A stretch of DNA of 9,780 bases from Devosia sp. (GTDB taxonomy: Bacteria; Pseudomonadota; Alphaproteobacteria; Rhizobiales; Devosiaceae). The notes beneath the pieces are model-generated. The model was not told the origin of the DNA. It worked only from the letters and a program-made list of their open reading frames with translations, and made no database searches. Below, piece by piece: positions 5,297 through 9,780 of the stretch. Position numbers and translations under genes: made by a program. The number at the start of each line of letters is the position of its first letter. The first letter of the stretch is position 1. Location of the stretch: assembly GCA_016793415.1 (NCBI GenBank), contig JAEUMC010000009.1, positions 1-9,780 on the forward strand, written 5' to 3'.

Positions 5297-6385
5297 CTAA
5301 GCGACCCGCCCGAACCATAGCATCGACAACCCGGCTGCGGCCATCGCCAGCAGCGCGCCGATGCCGGCGAACAGGAAGGCGATTTCCGTCAGCTTCTTCT
5401 CGCTGATCAGTCGGGTGGAGAGCGAGTCGTAGACGCTGGCGAGATCGGCGGCGCTGGTGGCCTCGTAGTATTCGCCCTCGGTGGCGTCCGCGATCGCCTG
5501 CAGCGTCGTTGCGTCGAGTTGCGCCCGCATCGAGCGTCCGCCGAAATCCACCACGTCGCCCGAGGCCGAGCCGAAGCCCACGGTGAACACCTTGACCCCA
5601 TAGTCCCCGGCGATGCGTCCCGCGGCGAGCGGATCAGGACCTGTGGTGGTCGCGCCGTCGGTAAGCAGGATCACCACGGCGCTGTCGTATGAGCCGGGCT
5701 CCACCGGCATGTGCCTGGCGGGCGGCTCGGTCGCCGTGCCCGCCAGTAGCCCGTCGGCGCCGCCGGTTGCGCCGAAGCGCTCGCCGCCGAAGCTGGGCAG
5801 GCCCAACTGATCGCGCTGGTTGCCGCTGCCGTCGAGGTCGAAATTCTGATCGGGGAAGATGGTGGCAAGCGCCACCAATACGCCGGAGCCCACAGCGGTG
5901 CCGCGTCGCAGGTCAAAGCTGTTGATCGCCTGGTACAGCGCCTCGCGGTCGATGGTCGGCGCCTGCACCAGTACCGCCGCAGAAGCGAAGGCGACGATGC
6001 CGACCTGCACGTCGGCCGGTTGCTTCCTGATAAACTCCTTGGCCGCTTCCTGTGCCGCGACGATGCGCGACGGCTCGACGTCACGCGCCCGCATTGAACC
6101 GGACACATCCATCGAGAGGATCACCGTCGCTCGCGAGGAGGCGAGTTCCACGACCGCGGCCGGTCGCGCCACGGCAACAATCAGCACGGTGATGGCCGCC
6201 AGCAACAGGGCAGGGGGGACGTGCCGGCGCCAGCCGACACCCTTGCCCATCGCCTGCTTGACGATCGCCAGGTTGGCGTAGCGCAAAGCCGCCTTCTTCC
6301 GGCGCCCCAGCAGCCAGAGATAGGCGCCGATCAGCAGCGGCACCAGCAGCAGAAGCCAGAGCATGTCCATCCAGATGAAGGTCAT
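5297..6385 (-). CDS. BatA-like membrane protein with a von Willebrand factor A domain
   Basis: This 362-aa protein has membrane helices at about 8-27, 57-75 and 335-357, with a VWA domain at about 86-330 between the second and third. The N-terminus (LWLLLLVPLLIGAYLWLLGRR, from 9) has the aerotolerance-regulator BatA pattern. The metal-ion-dependent adhesion site is complete: DVSGS (Asp93, Ser95, Ser97), Thr163 in RGTAVGSG and Asp243 in LLTDGATTTG, so divalent metal binding is likely. Residues about 179-232 form a Gly/Asp/Pro-rich insertion within the domain. BatA-like proteins are usual partners of MoxR ATPases and DUF58 proteins and face the periplasm. The ATG at 6385 follows the DUF58 stop by 18 nt; in-frame ATGs at 6370 and 6364 are alternatives that would trim 5 or 7 residues. 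It is the last gene of its operon. Confidence 0.9.
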   Translation of the reverse strand: MTFIWMDMLWLLLLVPLLIGAYLWLLGRRKKAALRYANLAIVKQAMGKGVGWRRHVPPALLLAAITVLIVAVARPAAVVELASSRATVILSMDVSGSMRARDVEPSRIVAAQEAAKEFIRKQPADVQVGIVAFASAAVLVQAPTIDREALYQAINSFDLRRGTAVGSGVLVALATIFPDQNFDLDGSGNQRDQLGLPSFGGERFGATGGADGLLAGTATEPPARHMPVEPGSYDSAVVILLTDGATTTGPDPLAAGRIAGDYGVKVFTVGFGSASGDVVDFGGRSMRAQLDATTLQAIADATEGEYYEATSAADLASVYDSLSTRLISEKKLTEIAFLFAGIGALLAMAAAGLSMLWFGRVA

Positions 6386-6403
6386 GACATCACCCGTTCC
6401 ACA

Positions 6404-7336
6404 CTATGCCCCCACCATTTCCGGCAGGCTGCCGCCGCCACCGAGCCGCGACTGCACTTTGCGCATATTGGCAAAGCGCAGCACCGCATCGACCAGGTCG
6501 TCGGAAGTCGAGAGCTCCAACACGTCGAGCCCCGCCGCCGCGAAGGCTTCCATCTGGGCTTCCTCGTTTGCGGCGGCCGCGGCGACGAAGCGCCGGCGGA
6601 ACCCCTTGTCCACCGTGTCGACGAACAGCTGCTCGCCGGTTTCCGCGTCCTGGAACAGCAGCATGCCGACATCGGGCAACGCCATATCGAGCGGATCGAG
6701 CAGCCGCACCGCCACGGCCTCGTGCCTTTGGCTCAGCCGGAACAGCCCGCGCTCCCAGCCGGGTTGCGAGATGAAGTCGGACACCACGAAGCAGATCGAG
6801 CGCCGCCGCATCACTGCCATCGCACGGCCGATAAAGGCATCGAGATCAGTCTCGGGCGAGCGCAGCAGCCGCGGGTTCGCCAGCACCTTGTCGATCAGGT
6901 GCAGCACGTGCCGTCGCCCGGTATGCGGCGGGATCACATAGTCCGATTGTCCGTTGAACAGGATCGCCCCAACCTTGTTGCCCTGCCGGGTCAACAGCCG
7001 GGTCAGCACGGCGGCGAACTCGGTGAGCATCTGCCGTTTGGTGATCTGGTCCGAACCGAAATCCACCGACGGGCTGAGGTCGAGCAGGAACCAGGCGGTG
7101 ACGTCGCGATCCTCGTTGTAGATGCGGACATGCGGCACCTGGGTGCGCGCCGTGACGTTCCAGTCGATGTGCCGGACGTCGTCATAGGTCTGGTATTCGC
7201 GCAGATCCGCGAAATCGAGGCCGAAGCCGCGGAACAGCGTGCGATAGTCGCCCTGCAGCAACCCGTCGAGCTTGCGGATCACTGTCCACTCGAGGCGGCC
7301 GAGGAGTTTTTCAGCCTGCTGCGGCGATGCGGACAT
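6404..7336 (-). CDS. DUF58 domain protein (MoxR-associated, soluble form)
   Basis: This is a 310-aa cytoplasmic protein with no membrane helix. The DUF58 hallmark is at 47-76: REYQTYDDVRHIDWNVTART, then VPHVRIYNEDR. A VWA-like fold follows, with a DLSPS motif (86-90) that keeps the D-x-S-x-S pattern, and VVSDF at 184-188 in the place of a later strand. The C-terminal part ends in a Gly-rich tail. DUF58 proteins are almost always encoded beside MoxR ATPases and BatA/VWA proteins and are thought to bridge the ATPase to its targets; the biochemical role is unproven. The ATG at 7336 lies inside the moxR gene, a 26-nt overlap that implies coupled translation. The stop at 6404 is 18 nt before the VWA gene. 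Confidence 0.9.
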   Translation of the reverse strand: MSASPQQAEKLLGRLEWTVIRKLDGLLQGDYRTLFRGFGLDFADLREYQTYDDVRHIDWNVTARTQVPHVRIYNEDRDVTAWFLLDLSPSVDFGSDQITKRQMLTEFAAVLTRLLTRQGNKVGAILFNGQSDYVIPPHTGRRHVLHLIDKVLANPRLLRSPETDLDAFIGRAMAVMRRRSICFVVSDFISQPGWERGLFRLSQRHEAVAVRLLDPLDMALPDVGMLLFQDAETGEQLFVDTVDKGFRRRFVAAAAANEEAQMEAFAAAGLDVLELSTSDDLVDAVLRFANMRKVQSRLGGGGSLPEMVGA

Positions 7337-8330
7337 GCGCCTCCAGGGGTTTGTCGGGTGCGGGAATGGCTTTCAGCACCTGGCCGATGATCTGATCGGG
7401 CGTGATCGACTCCGAGATCGCCTCGTAGCTCAGCACGATCCGGTGCCGCAGCACGTCCGGGGTGACGTCGAGCACGTCCTCCGGCAGCACGTATTCGCGG
7501 CCGCGCAGGAACGCCAGCGCCCGCCCGGCCTCGATCATGTTGATCGAGGCGCGCGGGCTCGCGCCATAGGTGAGGAAGCGCTGCATGTCGCCGAGGCCGG
7601 CGGCTGCCGGGTTGCGCGTCGCGCTCACCACCTTGACCGCGAACTGGATCAGCGAGGGGTCGACGAACAGCGAGTGGCACTTGGCCTGCAGGGCCACCAG
7701 TTGCTTGGTGGTCGCCACCCGCGTCACCGCCTGCATGAGGCCGGTGACGCGCGAGACGATGACGAATTCCTCCTCTTCGCTCGGATAGCCGACGAGGACC
7801 TTCATCATGAACCGGTCGACCTGCGCCTCGGGCAGCGGATAGGTGCCCTCGGTCTCGATCGGGTTTTGCGTCGCCATCACGACGAACGGGTTGGGCACCT
7901 TGTGGGTTTCGCCGGCGATGGTGACCTGCCGTTCCTGCATCACCTCGAGCAGCGCGCTCTGCACCTTGGCGGGGGCGCGGTTGATTTCATCGGCCAGCAG
8001 GAGGTTGCAGAACACCGGCCCCAGCGTGGTCGAGAAGTCGCCGGTCTTCTGGTTGTAGATACGGGTGCCCACCAGGTCCGACGGCACCAGGTCGGGGGTA
8101 AACTGCACCCGTTTGAACTGTCCCTGGATCACGTCGGCCAGCGTATTGACCGTCAAAGTCTTCGCCAGCCCCGGCACGCCTTCGACCAGCAGGTGCCCCT
8201 TGGCCAGCAGCGCCACCAGCACCCGTTCGAGGAAATGGTCCTGCCCGACCACGACTTTCTTCACCTCGTACAGCACCTGCTCCATCAGCGAAGCGACGGC
8301 GGTGCCGGAGTCTTTCGATGTGTCGTCCAT
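7311..8330 (-). CDS. moxR: MoxR-family AAA+ ATPase
   Basis: This is a 339-aa single-module AAA+ ATPase, the usual MoxR length. The Walker A motif is the family variant GVPGLAKT (51-58). Walker B is LLLADEINRA (110-119, with Asp114 and Glu115). Sensor 1 is the Asn156 of ATQNPIETEGTYPLPEAQVD (153-172), with the likely arginine finger at Arg173, and sensor 2 is in GASPRAS (256-262, Arg260). MoxR proteins act as chaperone-like ATPases that help assemble or insert cofactors into protein complexes, working with VWA proteins encoded next door. The ATG at 8330 has a GGAG very close (3 nt) upstream; it lies 20 nt after the protease stop and overlaps the DUF58 gene by 26 nt at its end. The substrate cannot be told from this sequence. 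Confidence 0.95.
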   Translation of the reverse strand: MDDTSKDSGTAVASLMEQVLYEVKKVVVGQDHFLERVLVALLAKGHLLVEGVPGLAKTLTVNTLADVIQGQFKRVQFTPDLVPSDLVGTRIYNQKTGDFSTTLGPVFCNLLLADEINRAPAKVQSALLEVMQERQVTIAGETHKVPNPFVVMATQNPIETEGTYPLPEAQVDRFMMKVLVGYPSEEEEFVIVSRVTGLMQAVTRVATTKQLVALQAKCHSLFVDPSLIQFAVKVVSATRNPAAAGLGDMQRFLTYGASPRASINMIEAGRALAFLRGREYVLPEDVLDVTPDVLRHRIVLSYEAISESITPDQIIGQVLKAIPAPDKPLEAHVRIAAAG

Positions 8331-8350
8331 TTTCTCCGTCGGGGTTCGAG

Positions 8351-9298
8351 CTACAGAGGATTTTCTCCTGCCGCCGCGGCGGCGTTTTCGATCGGCACGG
8401 CAAAGCCGATGCCGGCAAAGGTCCTCAGGCCGGAGGGGTTGAGGATCGCGGTGACGATCCCCACCACCTCGCCATCGCCATTGACCAGCGGCCCGCCCGA
8501 ATTGCCGGGGTTGGCCGCCGCGTCGAACTGAATGAGGTTCTGCAGCTTGGGCTGTCCGCCTTCGGCCAGTGCCCGCCCGAGCCCGGACACCACGCCGGCC
8601 GAGGCGGAGGGCCCGATGCCGAACGGGAAGCCGACGGCCACCACCTCGTCGCCGGGGTTCAGGCCGGCGCTGGTCGCCAGTGTCGCCGGTTCGAGCTCGT
8701 CAGGCAGCTTCAGCGGCCGGATGATGGCGAGGTCGCTCTCGGGCCGCGCGCCGATGATCATGGCTTCCGACTCGCTGCCGTCCCAGAACGTTACCCTGAG
8801 CCGCTTGGCCGCCCCTGCCACGTGGAGGTTGGTGAGGATGGTGCCCTGATCGTCGATCACCACGCCGGTGCCCACGGCGGTGAAGCGCTCGTGAAAATCC
8901 TCCTCCACCTTGCCCTCGGCGGGGATCTCGGCCTGTCCCTCGGGCTTGGCCGCCGACGGGTCGTCGGTGCTGTCCTCATAGCCGTCGACCCGCACCACTG
9001 CCTTGATCACCGTGGCGTAGGCCACCGACTCGATCGATGGTCCGCGCGGCCGCTCGTCCACCACCTTGTTGACCGCGGTCATGAACTGCCAGTCGCTGAT
9101 CCGCTGCGGGTCGGGAGAGAGCAGGTCATAGGCGCCGATCAGCAGCAGCGTCACCAGCGCTCCCGCGCCGACCAGCACCGGCCCCTGGTGCCGCTGGTAG
9201 AGCTTGCTCCACCAGGCGCTGACACGAAACCGCAATGTGGGTGGGCTAGGCTCCTGAGGACTGTCGAGATAGACCGGGCTGACCCCGTCGCGCGCCAC
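8351..9298 (-). CDS. HtrA/Deg-like membrane-anchored serine protease without PDZ domain
   Basis: This is a 315-aa S1C-type trypsin-like protease. A single membrane helix at about 39-60 (VLVGAGALVTLLLIGAYDLL) follows a 38-residue basic N-terminus, so the catalytic part should face the periplasm. The catalytic triad is visible: His159 in TNLHV, Asp189 in ESDLAII, and Ser267 in NPGNSGGPL. FPFGIG (224-229) and IGFAVPI (297-303) are also Deg-like. Residues about 107-135 are an acidic, low-complexity insertion. The protein stops just after the protease fold, with no PDZ domain, unlike DegP/DegQ/DegS. The start is a GTG at 9298 with an AGG 10 nt upstream; there is no other start in frame between it and an upstream stop at 9341-9343. 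moxR follows 20 nt downstream, so the protease is probably the first gene of the MoxR operon. Confidence 0.92.
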   Translation of the reverse strand: MARDGVSPVYLDSPQEPSPPTLRFRVSAWWSKLYQRHQGPVLVGAGALVTLLLIGAYDLLSPDPQRISDWQFMTAVNKVVDERPRGPSIESVAYATVIKAVVRVDGYEDSTDDPSAAKPEGQAEIPAEGKVEEDFHERFTAVGTGVVIDDQGTILTNLHVAGAAKRLRVTFWDGSESEAMIIGARPESDLAIIRPLKLPDELEPATLATSAGLNPGDEVVAVGFPFGIGPSASAGVVSGLGRALAEGGQPKLQNLIQFDAAANPGNSGGPLVNGDGEVVGIVTAILNPSGLRTFAGIGFAVPIENAAAAAGENPL

Positions 9299-9455
9299 CC
9301 AAGCGGAACCTGCCGTGGTTCGCGGCCTTTGTGACCGGCTCTAGAGTGGTCGCCGTCGGGTCACCAAACGCTCCCGCGCTCGAGTACAGGCAGTCCCCTC
9401 CCTCGATTGGCAGGCTAGTCCCGCGCCCGACCTTGCAGCAAGGCGCAAGGTGGCA
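9299..9455. other. Intergenic gap before the protease-MoxR operon
   Basis: This 157-bp gap should contain the promoter of the protease-moxR operon if that operon is independent. I could not pick out a convincing -35/-10 pair on the minus strand. The gene to the right points the same way, so read-through from it is possible. A stem of 7 bp (ACCTTGC at 9430-9436, GCAAGGT at 9445-9451) with an 8-nt loop lies 4 nt after that gene's stop codon, but no T-run follows it. It may be a weak or factor-dependent terminator. Confidence 0.4.
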
Positions 9456-9780
9456 TCAGTTGTGGTTGCTCTCTGAAATGTGAGAGTTGTGTCGGCCTGC
9501 CGGGCGGCTCGCGGCGCGCGTCATTTCCTGAGTGCGCGTCAGCACATAGGCGAGCCCGACCAGGACCAGCAGACCAGTGCCCAGCAGCAGGGAATCGAGC
9601 AGCAGGCCGCCCTCGACGCCGGTTTTCACCGCCTGCAGGAAGAGGCTCAGCACTGTTCCCGTCGCGAATACCGCGAGCCCCTGCCGGCCCACCAGCCGCA
9701 CCGGCGTCTTGCGCGGCGTTTCGGCGATCCGGACCATCACGCCGAGCGCGGCGACGACATAGAACAGCGCCAGCGCATGC
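9456..9780 (-). CDS. Polytopic membrane protein of unknown function, C-terminal part (runs off the right edge)
   Basis: The minus-strand frame ending with TGA at 9456-9458 stays open to the right edge, giving about 107 residues. A GTG at 9740 would make a 94-aa protein. I treat the gene as partial instead, because the residues upstream of that GTG (ALALFYVVAALGV) continue as a hydrophobic helix running into it. From the edge there are three hydrophobic segments: that one, one around AVFATGTVLSLFLQAV, and one around LLLGTGLLVLVGLAYVL. A polar His/Asn/Ser-rich tail (GRHNSHISESNHN) ends the protein. I do not recognise the family. It lies 157 nt upstream of the protease and points the same way; whether it belongs to that operon is open. 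Confidence 0.6.
   Translation of the reverse strand, partial: HALALFYVVAALGVMVRIAETPRKTPVRLVGRQGLAVFATGTVLSLFLQAVKTGVEGGLLLDSLLLGTGLLVLVGLAYVLTRTQEMTRAASRPAGRHNSHISESNHN

Noticed and set aside
7272..8531. A 419-codon plus-strand frame
   Set aside because: It is the complement of moxR; His/Arg/Gly-rich shadow with no motif, whereas the minus strand has complete AAA+ motifs.
8318..9334. A 338-codon plus-strand frame
   Set aside because: Antisense to the serine protease, whose catalytic triad is intact on the minus strand.
9430..9451. Hairpin as a rho-independent terminator after the right-edge gene
   Set aside because: There is a 7-bp stem but no T-run on the minus strand after it, so it is kept only as a note in the intergenic entry.
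9456..9740. A complete 94-aa membrane protein starting at the GTG at 9740
   Set aside because: The frame stays open to the window edge and the upstream residues form a hydrophobic helix continuous with it, so the gene is more likely truncated by the window.

Overview
The window reads as a chromosomal stretch of a GC-rich alphaproteobacterium, most likely in the Hyphomicrobiales. The pointers are a HemP/HmuP-type hemin uptake peptide, a HugZ-family protein with a C-terminal DUF2470 domain, an IalB-family secreted protein, and two TGA-N9-TCA palindromes of the kind described as RirA iron-responsive operators in rhizobia. A Devosia-like genus is a guess. Every gene I can support lies on the minus strand, so transcription runs from high to low coordinates. 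Coding density is high, with many GTG starts and overlapping stop/start codons.

Region 1 (about 1-4980) is a heme/iron uptake locus. An AT-rich promoter region with an IRO-like palindrome (4958-4972) precedes a compact gene string: hemP/hmuP (4930-4727), a small four-cysteine secreted protein of unknown function (4716-4291), exbB (4291-3575), exbD (3575-3138), tonB (3136-2006), a hugZ-like heme-utilisation gene (1980-1183) and an ialB-family gene (1186-671). Spacings are -4 to +25 nt, so this is very probably one operon. A second IRO-like palindrome (646-660) precedes a TonB-dependent heme/hemoglobin-type receptor, of which only the first 178 residues are in the window. Together these supply the outer-membrane receptor, its inner-membrane energiser, a cytoplasmic heme-handling enzyme and a small regulator. 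No periplasmic binding protein or ABC transporter is visible; those could lie beyond the left edge or elsewhere.

Region 2 (4931-5296) is non-coding. It carries the presumed heme-operon promoter at its left end. Its main feature is an inverted repeat with 47-bp arms (44 of 47 matching) around a 75-bp spacer, which looks like a dispersed intergenic repeat.

Region 3 (5297-9298) is a MoxR-type operon: an HtrA/Deg-like membrane-anchored serine protease without a PDZ domain, a MoxR AAA+ ATPase, a soluble DUF58 protein and a BatA-like membrane VWA protein. MoxR, DUF58 and VWA proteins are a recurrent set thought to work as a chaperone or metal-insertion system for envelope proteins. The physically linked protease suggests an envelope quality-control role, but that is inference.

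Region 4 (9299-9780) has a 157-bp gap with no recognisable promoter, then the C-terminal part of a small polytopic membrane protein that runs off the right edge. No tRNA, rRNA, CRISPR array, insertion sequence or phage gene is apparent.
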